From positions 52,495,053 to 52,559,052 of the forward strand of contig CM060732.1 in NCBI GenBank assembly GCA_030704615.1: DNA of 64,000 nucleotides, written 5' to 3'. Made by a program: the position numbers and the translations under genes. Below the pieces are notes generated by a model. The model ran no database searches and was not told where the DNA came from. It was given only the letters and a program-made list of their open reading frames with translations. This document shows positions 22,650 through 32,571 of this stretch, piece after piece. The stretch is from Takakia lepidozioides (taxonomy: Eukaryota > Streptophyta > Takakiopsida > Takakiales > Takakiaceae). Positions within the stretch are counted from its first letter, which is position 1. Every line of letters starts with the position of its first letter.

Positions 22650-23400
22650 TGTCGCGGCCCTTTGCCTTGAGGGCAGGGGGTCGGGACACATCAGGGGCTG
22701 CCCCTGTGGTGGGGGCAGCGGCAGCGATAGGTATGGGGGGGGGCTGAGGCACCCTTGAGTGCCCAAGGCACTCAGGGAAGCGGAGGCGCTCACTAGGTGG
22801 AGCCCCGCACACCGGGTTGCGGTGGGGGTGGCTCCACAAGCGGTGGGGTTGGCTCCACAAGGGGTGGTGGTAGCTTAGTGGGACTTAGTGGGGGTGGCAT
22901 AGGACTCACCGTGGGGGCGGAGACCTCGTGGTGGGAGTCGTGGGGAGTCTTGGGACTCATCACGGTCCATTGGGGCCGCGGTGAGTGGGCCAAGACTCAC
23001 CGCGACTCACCACCGGGAGTCGAGGGTTTTCGTGGTGGTTCGCCATAAAATGGCATGGCTGGTTATGAAACCCCCGCGGACAGCTACAGAAGTATATATA
23101 GGGAGTAGTAACCCCGAGAACGGTGCAAGCCCGTTGGTGACCAAAAACTAGTGAGTAAGCGAGCGAGCCGGAAAGCGACCAAAGAGTGGGGAGCTGTTCC
23201 GGACTGCCATCTACCAAAGGGAATTCTCCTAGTCCCAAAGAGGTGGAGGGTTTAGAGGGAAGCGAAGGGGGGACCGTTATGTCCCGGTGAGCAGCCGAAG
23301 CTCCAAGTTGGCCCGGGCGGCCAGGTTGGGAGTCAGGCGCGCGCATCAAAGCGAGTAACTATGACTTGAAGGGGAGCTTACCGGAGTGAGGTGCGCGACA
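22650..23400 (+). repeat. Right (3') LTR of the nested chromovirus
   Basis: 751 bp and identical to the left LTR apart from five single-base indels: three in the gcgg/ggct/caagg area, one in a G run before ccgcgg, and one in a G run before accgtt. Ends gtgcgcgaca. Confidence 0.95.
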
Positions 23401-23405
23401 CAGAT
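23401..23405. repeat. Target site duplication (right) of nested chromovirus
   Basis: cagat, matching 16414-16418. Confidence 0.95.
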
Positions 23406-24834
23406 AACGCCGAACTCGTACACCTGCCTGTAACACAGCAGCCAATCCGGTGCTGATCCCGCCAAACAAGTCCAGAAGACAAATGCCTTCATCCGGATAC
23501 TGCCACACAATAGGTGTGGTGTCCAATGGAGACAACTGAGGTGGTCCTGGTGCAATCCCCGCACTCTCCTCTTCTCCTGACGGTACAAAAGCCTCCACCC
23601 AGGCTTGTTGCACCCGTTGATCAACATCCCGCTGCAAATCCTTGCTCGTGCCCCACAATGGAGTTTGAGCAACCATGGTAGGCAACTCCGCCATACCATA
23701 CATGTCATCCTGCTCTCCCGGAGGTGGCACATCCTGTGAATGAGCGTTGCCCTCAAGCAATTCTCTAGGCCAACTCATTGTCGCTGTGAATGCTGCTAGT
23801 ATTGGCATCTTGCCCCGCTGAGCAACCGCAACTCCTCCTATGAACGTCACAGGGAGCTGCACACGCCGGCCCTCCCCTGACTGCCATGCAGGCCTATAGG
23901 AAGCTGACTCCTCCCAAAAATCCAGGGTGAAGCCCATGGGGTACAACACTGCCCCACCAACCAAGACATCGTATGAGACCGCGTCTGTCACAATGGCCTT
24001 GGCTCGCATCACTAAGCCATCTGTAGGGTGATCCGGCCGTAGTCTGATAGCCAACTCACGCCGTGTCATGCCCCGAGCCTGCTCCAATCCTCCCAGAGAC
24101 GTCTGTATCTGGAAAAGACAAGGCTCCATATCCGCCTCTGTGAGGCCCAAGCCTGCAATAGCAGCTCTGCCCAACATCAATGGCTGAGCTCCCGAGTCCA
24201 ACAAGACCCGCAGTGGCCGGTACCTCTTGCCTGCCGGTCCACTCAAACAGAAAATGCCATCCTGGTTATCTAACATGACAACTCCAAGTGTCACCCTGGC
24301 GCGCTCAATGGCTGGCCTAGCTGGCAGCTCCATCAACCTGGCAGCTGCAGCTTGCCATGGCGCCGCCGTGGCAGTCTTGACCCTCAAATCCGAGGATCCC
24401 TCCGGCACTACACCTCCCACTATCTCCGCAGAAGATGAAGTAACCTCCTCACTTTCACAGAGTGTAGCTGCCAGCCTGAACACCTCAGCTGGTCTTACCC
24501 CCGGCGTCGCAATCATGGTAGCCGAGAACAATGGAGCCTGGCACACAGATGTGGCCGCTCCTAGCAGCACACTAGCTGCCGTAGCCTTGGCAACACTAGG
24601 TAGTGGTGTTACCCGTGTAGCTCTCCCCAATGGCATAGTAACCTCCGCCTCGGTAACAGTCGGGCGAGAACTAGGTGCCATGGATGGCGTCGACATTGTC
24701 TCCGCCAATGTGAATGACTGAGGAAGCCTAGCCTGACGGCTTGCCTCCCCACGCTGTGGATCCAACTCCACCTCTGCACCTCGTGGCTCAGGAACTCGTG
24801 CTGCTCCTCGAGTCACGGCTGCAGCAGACTCCAC
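23406..24834 (-). pseudogene. Protease and N-terminal part of the DNMT3-like methyltransferase
   Basis: An open frame of more than 470 codons on the minus strand. An aspartic protease core lies in the middle: LRVLLDSGAQPLML gives the DSG catalytic motif, and VLVGGAVLYPMGFTLDFW follows. Near the 3' end is the start of the methyltransferase: ICLLDLFGGISTGLAAVL (SAM-binding motif I, about 23440-23495), strikingly like the LSLFDGIATG of DNMT3. It then stops at the nested insertion after RVRRYL. The methyltransferase thus sits between protease and RT rather than at the end of Pol. A TAG stop lies at 24835-24837, directly upstream. Confidence 0.87.
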
Positions 24835-25539
24835 CTACACTAGTGGTAGTGCTGCTCCACACATGAATCCCATGCCTCCCATATCTCCTCCCTCAGGACC
24901 AGGAGGTGGACCATCCGGCCTTAGAGCCGGTACCACCTGAGCTGTAGCCATGGCAGCGAGCCTTTGCTCTAGCTACTGAAGCCGGTTGGCCATGCCTTGG
25001 TCAACACCCTGACCTCCGCATCCTTGGCCATGTTGAGCTTGCCTTTGGCCTGCACCTCGTGGCTGGCCACCTCGTCCTCTCTGGGCTGCTCCACCTTGCC
25101 CCCGGCCACCATTGTTCCCTTGGAACTGGCCTGGGCGCAACTCAGGATGCAAACCATAACACTGGGCCTCTCCATGCCCGTGCTTGCCACAATGCCCACA
25201 CTGTAACTGTGCAGATTGTGCATGTGCCGGCCTTTTGCCTCCCTCTGGGCAATCCTTCTTGACATGGGGCCCTCCACATGTCCAACACACCACATCCGCC
25301 CGTTGTTGGCCTGCAAATGAAGGGAGAGACCCCTGCATCTGAGGTCCTCTCTGTCCTTCCCTGAGCTTCACTTGAGCCCCATTGTTGCCTTGAGCACGTT
25401 GAGGTAGTGGTTGGCTAGGAGCACCACTACCCCGTGGTGTCTCCTTAGCAAATCCCACCATGACCACTCGTTCCTCCACCATGTTGAGCTCTATCCGCTC
25501 TACCAGCAAAAACACATTTGCTAAAGTAGGTTGGGCCGC
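24835..25539 (-). pseudogene. Nucleocapsid region with two CCHC-type zinc knuckles
   Basis: Gly/Gln-rich, basic segment with CWTCGGPHVKKDC and CGHCGKHGHGEAQC, both C-x2-C-x4-H-x4-C knuckles, then a G/Q/R-rich RNA-binding-like tail. Flanked by in-frame stops at 25540-25542 (TAA), 24973-24975 (TAG) and 24835-24837 (TAG), all in the same frame as the rest of the polyprotein. Confidence 0.85.
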
Positions 25540-26409
25540 TTACAGGAGAGTTGCATCCCGCACCCTTCTTCTCAGCTCCTTGTCCAATATCCCATACCAG
25601 AATTGGACTGCCTGAGCTTCCGTAACCCCTTGGGTTACATTTATCAAGCGCCTCATGCGAGTGAAAGCCTCCCTCAAGCTTTCAGTCGGCTTTCGTTGGA
25701 ACTCTTGCAAGCTCCGCAACTTCTCTGTCCTCACCCCTTGGTAGTTCCCTCTTAACTCTTCGAAGAACTCCACAACAGGGTTGAAGGCAGGCACCGCCAC
25801 TAGTGCTGGTGCAGCAGTAGCTTGGGTGGACGTCGTAGCTATGGTATCACCAGTCCCACTAGTCCCACTGCTGCTTGCTGAAGCTGCCGGTGCAGCGACA
25901 GGTGTAGCCACTGCCCTCGTGGCTCTAGTGCCCCTAGTGATGGAGATATAGTCGGGGGACCAATACATCCTCCACTCCTCGATCTCAACCTCATGCCCCC
26001 GTTTGAACTCATGGTAATCATCCATAGGCGGCCCCTCAAGGTGCTGAAACAGCCCCTTCTATGCCATGAAAGGCGTAAATAGTTGTGGATTGCGCATTTG
26101 CTGCAAATCACACCAACTATCAAACTCTTGGATAAAATCATCCAACTCGATGGTGTCCACTGCCCCAGAGTACCTTCATGGCCCCTTGGTAGCTCCATAC
26201 ATCTCCTCCATTGTGTCCCACAACAATGGCAAGGAAACAACTTGCACTGCCGGTATGAGTCTTCCTGATTCACAATCCGAATCAGAACCTTCCGTAAAGA
26301 CACAGGAGGTGAAGGTGGCCTAAACCGCACACCTCGTCTCGTGTACCCACTAGTATCGCTAGTGCTCGAACCAGCACTCTCCCCAGCAACTAGTGACACC
26401 TCCGTGTTG
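25540..26409 (-). pseudogene. Gag capsid region of the methyltransferase retrotransposon
   Basis: Retrotransposon Gag core is visible: VEFFEELRGNYQ, LQEFQRKPTESLREAFTRMR and QFWYGILDKELRRRV, typical of the retrotrans_gag fold. Upstream in the same frame, DTIELDDFIQEFDSWC continues to about 26200, with stops at 26059-26061 (TAG) and 26176-26178 (TGA). The N-terminal part (about 26220-26399, VSLVAGESAGSSTSD onward) lies in another frame, so a single-base indel near 26.2-26.25 kb is inferred. The true start codon is uncertain. Confidence 0.8.
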
Positions 26410-27179
26410 ACAAACTGTCACTCAACCGGTCATGAACATGTCTCTAACCCCCTCTCCACAAGGTAACAGGGTGGAGAATCTGTTGCGGCTTATGGTTTGG
26501 AATACTAGGTTCCTAACATAGCCCACACCTGCACCTGCATCCACTGCAAGCACTCCTATGGTTGGCTGGTCATCAACTCCAACCTCACCATAGGAGAAAC
26601 AATGATGGTCTGACTGGTCATCACTCCAGCCTCACCACCGACAGCATATTCTAGGATTGGCCGGTGATCAAATCCGGCCTAATCCCTATGAAAGCAAGCG
26701 CCCACACAAAACTAACATGGCGCACAATCAAGCATGCAGGTATGGAGGGGATCCAAACACAAGAAATCAGAACAACAACTCCCCCACACCAAAAACAACT
26801 CCACGGTGTTGCTCCTGCAAGGACACCCCAGCCCAAACCCGGACTGACTCTTGCCTCCACCTACGGAAATGTCTTGGCCTAATGAGAGGGTGGAAAACTA
26901 CGAGGAAGAGAAGCTAAAGCAATGCCTAACCCTAGCATGCTCTCATCCCAACACTCTTCCTCTCCTCTCTTCCCTCACTTGCATAACCATGGGAATATCA
27001 TGAAGATATTCCTCAAACCGCACTCCACGAGCGTCAGAAATTTGGCCTTCAAGACCACATGTCAGTCCTTAGGCAGTCCACCAGTGCCTCCACGAGTCAG
27101 CACTGGCCCTCCACAGGTAAACACGGGCCACCACAAACCAGCCCAGGCCTACACAAATCACTGGTCACAGCCGTCACAG
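26410..27179. other. No gene seen; presumed 5' leader of the methyltransferase element
   Basis: No convincing coding frame, and no primer binding site complementary to initiator tRNA-Met was found on the minus strand. It may be the untranslated leader of the retrotransposon or host flank. Confidence 0.3.
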
Positions 27180-27790
27180 CCCCACATAGGCCCCAGCCCC
27201 AAAGGCCACAGGCGCAGCCCGTCACAGCCCGTCACGGCCTTTCACAGCCCCAAAGGCCACGGGCGCAACCCCTCACAGCCCGGCACAGCCCCGAAGGCCA
27301 CCGGCACAGCCCCAAAGGCCACGGGCACAGCCTGTCAAAGCCCGTCACAGCCCATCACAGCCCCAAAGGCCACGGGCCCAGCCTGTCACAGCCCCTCACA
27401 GCCCGTCACAGCCCCCAAGGCCACCGGCATAGGCCCTCACAGTCCCTCACAGCCCGTCACAGCCCCGAAGGCCACCGGCGCAGCTCGTCACAGCCCGTCA
27501 CAGCCTCGGAGGCCACCGGCGCAGCCCGGCACAACCCCTCACAGCCCGTCATAGGCCCGAAGGCCACCGGCGCAGCCCCTCACAACCCCTCACAGCCCGT
27601 CACAGCCTCGGAGGCCACTGGCGCAGCCCGGCACAGCCCGACACAGCCCCTCACAGCCCCGAAGGCCACTGGCGCAACCCGGCACAGCCCCTCACGGCCC
27701 GTCACAGCCCCGAAGGCCACGAGCGCAGCCCGTCACAGCCCCAAAGGCCACGGGCACAGCCTGTCACAGCCCGTCACAGCCCCATCCATG
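27180..27790 (+). repeat. GC-rich tandem array, ~50-bp unit
   Basis: About 12-13 copies of a unit built on cacagccccgaaggccac, then ggcgcagccc with variable numbers of a 10-mer (cacagcccgt/cct). Unit length varies between about 45 and 55 bp, so it is a nested repeat (10-mer within 50-mer). It keeps long frames open on the plus strand that would encode Pro/Ser/His/Ala-rich repeats, but these follow from the repeat and are not evidence of a gene. Confidence 0.85.
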
Positions 27791-28149
27791 GCCGCTCTGG
27801 CAGTTTAGCCATTTCTCCAAGGGGTTTAGCCACGCCAAGCTAGGGTTTATGTCTCTTGGACTCTAGGCTTCTTTGCACCGAGCTATGGCGGCTGTGAGGA
27901 AATTAGCAAGGTATTCTTGCTCTTTCGGCTCCCACACACCACCAATAGTAGCCCTAAGCCATGAGGTGGTTGCCACAAACCAAGCCTTCTTTTTCACTTA
28001 GCCTCCCCAACCATGCCACTAAACTCAATGGCAAACAAACAAGCCTTGCTGATTTCCAGCCCTTGTGAGCACTCATTCAAGCACTCTCCTTGGCCATAGC
28101 ATCTGTCTTAGAGCCTATTCCAGCCCCCTACACCTGCCACTTCAAGAGC

Positions 28150-28640
28150 CATGCTCTATCTAGGCTCGGGGTTGAAACCCCAACTCACATATGCCCTACA
28201 AGTGTTTTTTTTCACCCAAGTGGGAACCAGCCCTATCCCTTCCATTCTAGCTCTCTTAAGCTTGAAAACAAAAGCCCAATGGACTGAAGGCATGCTCCAC
28301 ACATGCCCCACTCTCACCACAAGAGAATCAGCCCTTTTGCTTCCTTTCTTGCACCTACCATCTTGAAAATACAAGCTTCAGCGGGCTGAAAGCATGCTCC
28401 ACACATGCCCTACGGGGAAACCAGCCCCTTCCTTCCTTTCTTGCACTCCCACACCTGAAAGTACAAGCCTTCACCAGGCTGATAGCATGCTCTACACATG
28501 CATTGCCCTCACATAAGGGAAGTCAGCCCTTCCCTCTTCCTTGCTTGCCCTCCAAGCTTGAAGATGGAAGCTTCAATGAGCTGAATACATGCTCCACACA
28601 TGCAACCTCTTCACACAAGAGGAATCAGCCCCCTATCTTG
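28150..28640 (+). repeat. Tandem array, ~100-bp unit
   Basis: The block aagc.t.ca..g.gctga..gcatgctccacacatgc, then a(a/c)aag.gaa.cagccc, then tccttgcttgc is repeated. The gcatgctccacacatgc core lies near 28291, 28393, 28486 and 28588 (spacing 102, 93, 102), with a more diverged copy near 28150. No coding function is seen. Confidence 0.75.
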
Positions 28641-28649
28641 GCTCCTTGG

Positions 28650-29564
28650 CTCCTTGATGCTCTCTAAGACAAGACTAAGCACTCCACAGCCTTTGCCAAG
28701 CTGCTAGGTCTACCGGGCAAGTAGGTCTGTTGCAGCCCATAAACCATGTACTGGTAATGCACATAAAACATTAGTGATTTCCAAGATTCGTAGAATGCAG
28801 TAGGTAGTGTGGTGGTTGAGAGTAGTTTTATTTTTTAAGGATTTTGAAAAGGGATACGAGTGGCTATATTATTGGGTGTAGAGTAGTGCAAGTGGCCCAC
28901 TCTAGATAAATTTCCTCGAATTGGTAGGCTATATGTATTTCCACTCTTGTCATATTCTGCAAATCAAATGGATGTTGATGAGCAATAAAAGGCGAAGTCC
29001 AGAAATAGTTGAAAGCCATAATAGGTGAATGGAACTCTTTGTATGTGAAAACCACAGGCTAATTGGTATAATTGAGGTGTATAGTTATGGCTAATGACAC
29101 ATAACAAATAGTGTTAATAATATTTATTTATTTAAAAGTTGGATGCCGCGGAATGCCTGGACTTCAGCCGCTGAAGTCCAGGATCACGTCGTTTACCCTG
29201 CAGAGGAGTTGAACCTCAACCCCAAAGGACCCTGCCCAATGCAGCATAGGTTTCCTGCAGCCCACAATTAAACTTGCCCCATACTTACTAAGATCAAGGA
29301 ATAGTGACCTGCCATACATTGCAAAGAAGTGGAGATGCAATTACAATTATATATAGTCAGATATAATTGTTAGAACCTCGAGGCAAATGCAATAGTTCAT
29401 GGCCAATGTTCAAGGTTGTCTCATGTCAAGGCAACATTTGCACCCTTCAAATCTATGCAAAGGTGCGCGTCGAACTTTGTCCCCATGCCAAGAAGTGAGC
29501 GCATCCTGAAAAGGAAATGTGTGCACATTGTAGAAATCCTGGGAGAACATGTGAACTGTAGTGC
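28650..29564. other. No gene seen
   Basis: AT-rich spacer between the tandem array and the hAT remnant. It may include the 3' end of the hAT element, but no terminal inverted repeat was identified. Confidence 0.3.
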
Positions 29565-31526
29565 TCAAATGACCTGCAAGCCTGTTCTGAGTTTGTCCTT
29601 CATGAATGTCATGTTACTAAATGTCCTCTCACCCTCTGTGTTCCCCAACACCATAACGCAAGCTATTTCAGCTAGTTTGAAAATATCCAAATATGCATAA
29701 CTGAAGCAATGCATTGGTAGAAAGCCGCTGCCAAAGAGTTGTGAGTGGGTTAGCCTCACATGGCTGCCCCATCACCTTGGAAGCCTGGTTTCTCATAGTC
29801 AATTTGAAAAGGCTGCTCTTCAATTCCAAGAGAGTCCCAAGAAGGGGCTGAGTTCTCCATCCATCATTCTTGGCACACTTAGGCACACAAAGAGCTTGTT
29901 TCAAAATTGTCAAATGAAGTGGAAAGCTCTGTTCACAATCCAATACTCTGGAAATACCACTCCAAGAGCATTCATCACCTCATGATCGGGAAACCGATAC
30001 TCCAACTCTGCAATAAGAGTGTGAGCTGTGGCCCTGCACTGAATCTTGACACATCCAAGCACTCGGTTAAAGTCACATCTTCCCACAGTTTGGGTCAAGC
30101 CAGAACCTGCACTATTCATGTGGGCCATGTAGGAGTGACCATCGTTTATAAAAGAGAGCGTCTCCAAACCCTATTCAGGTCACACTCGTGCATGCAGTGT
30201 GAACCCGACTACTGCTGAAACGACATGTCTGTACATGACAGAAGTGAAGAGTTTATCCCCCAAGCTGTCCCCCATCTTGTTTCGAATCTGCGAAATCAAG
30301 TGCAATCTCCGAACGCATGTGCTTTCAATCACAATGTCAGTGGTACGACAACTAGTGTTGTGCACCACATCTGTAAAATTTGGAAACGCCTCTGGACTGA
30401 ATGCAGTAACTAGATCTGAGTACAAGTTGTACAAATCAGATTGGCAAATCTTCACCGTAGCCACAATATAGTCACGTACAAACACATCCCTCGCATGTGC
30501 AAACTTCATGAGTGATTGTACTGACTGCAACAGAGGCAATATGCAAGGCAGCCCCAATAAAGTCTCAACATCACACAACAAGGCCAAATTGGCCACAGCC
30601 TTCACTTTCTTCTCAGCATCAATGGCCATTTTCACGTACGTATCCACCTGGTCTTAACATTTTTCAAGATTTTGAGACCCTCTGTTTCCACGATCTCAGC
30701 AAGTTTGGAGAATTCCAAAGCACACTTACCAAAGTAAGCATACAAAGCCTGCAACAATGCTTCCAACAGGGAGACCAACGGCAAAGAAGAGCATGCTTGC
30801 GAGATGCTTGCACTACCAAATTTGTCCTATGCGCCATGCAGTGAATGCCCAACATGTATGAGGCATGGTCCCTCATAATCTGAGCTGCCACCCCAGTTCT
30901 GATACCCTGGAAAACAGAGGTATCATCTGCTCCTACAAAGAGGAGACGCTCCCCCACTTGCTCCTCATTAAGGCCACCATAATTCTTCAAAGCTCCCCAT
31001 ATCATCTGAGTTAGTGTATCTGCACATCCACCTTCCAGTACTACACGTTCAAGTGTGAGCACGATAAAGACCCTCTTCCAATCCTTCACAACATAACCAT
31101 GAACACTCAACCATGACCGATTGTCTATGGTTGTCACCTCATCAGCAGACAATGACACAAATTTGGAAGCCAACATTGTTTTCTTGGTAGCAGTGAGCAC
31201 CATTTTGTCCATGTGGTCTGCCATCTCCCATCCACTGTTGTCAGACCAATGCTTGACTGGGTTAATACTGACCTTCAAAAACCTGAACATGCTCATACTC
31301 ACACATAGGTCTGCCATGTTGTAATAAAGTAAAGATAGCAGCAAATTGATCGAGGTTCGAAAAACATGAACTCAGTTTCCTCGTGCACTTCAGAACTGGA
31401 AGCAACACAATTGGAGGTTTGGGATCCAACAATTTCCTCCACCACATCTCTTGGAACACAATCACAAAAGAAGTATTTGTACTTGCAACCCTCAGGCATC
31501 TTCAATGGAGCCATTCTGGTTGCCAA
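29565..31526 (-). pseudogene. Decayed hAT-superfamily transposase
   Basis: Successive frames on the minus strand assemble a hAT-like transposase with an RNase H fold. First D is in SLSADEVTTIDN and the second in FVGADDTSVFQG; then comes the diagnostic HCMAHRTNLVVQ block. A helical insertion region follows (LCDVETLLGL, KFAHARDVFVRDYI). The C-terminal dimerisation block is NTEGERTFSNMTFMKDKLR, which holds the family's acidic residue. The first ~75 residues (MATRMAPLKMPEGC) carry a few Cys but no clear BED finger. At least four frame breaks make it a pseudogene. Active hAT proteins cut and paste their element with 8-bp duplications; here neither ends nor duplication were found. Confidence 0.75.
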
Positions 31527-31770
31527 ACTTCGAAACCAAACACCTAAACTATTAAAAACCAGAACCCTAAGCTAGTTTGAAGCCCACACAAGGATGCACC
31601 ACAACCATCTATTATACACACACCACAATTTGAAAACACCCTACATCTGGAGTTGAGGTTGAGAGTGAGTACTTATCTACAAAACTCGGAATTGTAACTA
31701 CACCTCATGTTGCTTGGTGCTTCACCATATCTGCTCCATTAATTACCGACTGCCTCCTTCTCCTTAACAG

Positions 31771-32137
31771 CCAAGGACGATGTGAACTTCAATTTGCTCT
31801 GGATCACAGCTCATGATGTTCAATCCTTTATGGCCACTTCTCCCATGGAAAGTAGCCCAATTCCGACACACTTCAAAAAGATTCAAAGCTATTTCTGGTC
31901 TCATCTCCCCTTCTACTCTCTTGAATCACAAGAGACTTAAACGGTAAACCTGGGAGCCTATTCTGAGGCCTTTCCTGGTCTCTGCTCGGATCTGTCTCCA
32001 TCAATTCATATTCTGGCTTTGTTGGACGAGGCTGTCTTCCTTGACAGCAAGTTCTCCTTACCAGGTGTGTGGGCGGAGCTGGCGCACTTCGACGATACAA
32101 TTGTCGTCAACAAAGCCATTACCAGAACTAAGGACAC
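31771..32137 (+). pseudogene. Coding-like exon (left part) interrupted by the composite retrotransposon
   Basis: After an acceptor-like site (tccttaacag, to 31770) a plus-strand frame runs 55 codons (KDDVNFNLLW onward). It meets one TAA at 31938-31940 and continues 65 codons (VFLDSKFSLPGVWAELAHFD) to the insertion at 32137. Removing the insertion and one duplication lets the frame continue at 39160. The residue mix looks like genuine protein, but I do not recognise the family. It could be a host gene or another transposon's ORF. Confidence 0.4.
32133..32137. repeat. Target site duplication (left) of composite element
   Basis: gacac, repeated at 39155-39159 on the far side of the composite retrotransposon. 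Confidence 0.85.
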
Positions 32138-32565
32138 TGTCAAGGACGAGAACATGACTAAACACAAACAAGAGATCAGACTAGAGGTACAAGACTAGAC
32201 AAGAAGTCAAGGTCGGCGTGGCGGCCCATCATCTCGAGAACGTCGGCGTGATGTTGAAGGTCACGAGAGTCGGAACGGCTGATCTGATACTTAGGTAAGC
32301 GACAGCTCCAATGTATCTGGTTCATGTGACTCCATGCTGCCAATACAAGATACAAGAGTGCTGGAAGTGTAACTATATATACTGATGTGTGATGCTCCTC
32401 CCTCCTTAGCGTGTATCAGATACACTGAATGTGGAATCTTCACTTTGAAGGTAACTTGGCTGACATCATTGTTGTGATGTCTTATTGACGTGTAGCTCGG
32501 GGCTTAGTTGGATATCGTTGATGAAACTCTTGGACTTTGTCAGATGCATTGGTGAGGTTGGATGA
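32138..32565 (-). repeat. Left LTR of composite element
   Basis: Its first ~85 bp (tgtcaaggac through gtcggcgtggc) are nearly identical to 35943-36028. The rest diverges strongly, apart from a shared tatatatactg TATA-like core near 32372-32382. The inner boundary is approximate. The divergence suggests LTRs of different subfamilies. Confidence 0.6.
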
Positions 32566-32571
32566 AGGTTT

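Larger units (their letters stand above)
16419..23400 (+). mobile_element. Young nested Ty3/gypsy chromovirus with chromodomain
   Basis: A complete LTR retrotransposon of 6,982 bp: left LTR, tRNA-Met primer site, gag, protease, RT, RNase H, integrase, chromodomain, a ~900-bp 3' noncoding region, right LTR, 5-bp target duplication. The two LTRs differ only by five single-base indels, mostly in homopolymer runs, with no substitution that I can find. The insertion is therefore recent. It interrupts the methyltransferase of an older element in the opposite orientation. Many internal single-base frame breaks are likely of the same indel type. Confidence 0.95.
11361..26409 (-). mobile_element. Ty3/gypsy-type LTR retrotransposon encoding a DNMT3-like methyltransferase and a PHD finger
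   Basis: A minus-strand polyprotein runs in one dominant frame from about 26.4 to 12.1 kb: Gag, two zinc knuckles, aspartic protease, cytosine-5 DNA methyltransferase, reverse transcriptase, RNase H, integrase, PHD finger. Pol order with integrase last is the Ty3/gypsy arrangement. The copy is dead: it has eleven in-frame stops and about three single-base frame changes in RT, and a 7-kb chromovirus splits the methyltransferase. Only a probable 3' LTR can be defined; the 5' LTR is missing, diverged or beyond the tandem arrays at 27-28.6 kb. DNMT-bearing Ty3/gypsy elements were reported in charophytes, which supports the host assignment. Confidence 0.8.

Noticed and set aside
26922-27808. Long Pro/Ser/His-rich plus-strand frames
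   Set aside because: They are kept open by the ~50-bp GC-rich tandem array in more than one frame; no conserved domain, signal or splice pattern supports a gene.
27180-28640. CRISPR-like array
   Set aside because: Repeats are imperfect, lack unique spacers of constant length and sit in eukaryotic nuclear DNA.
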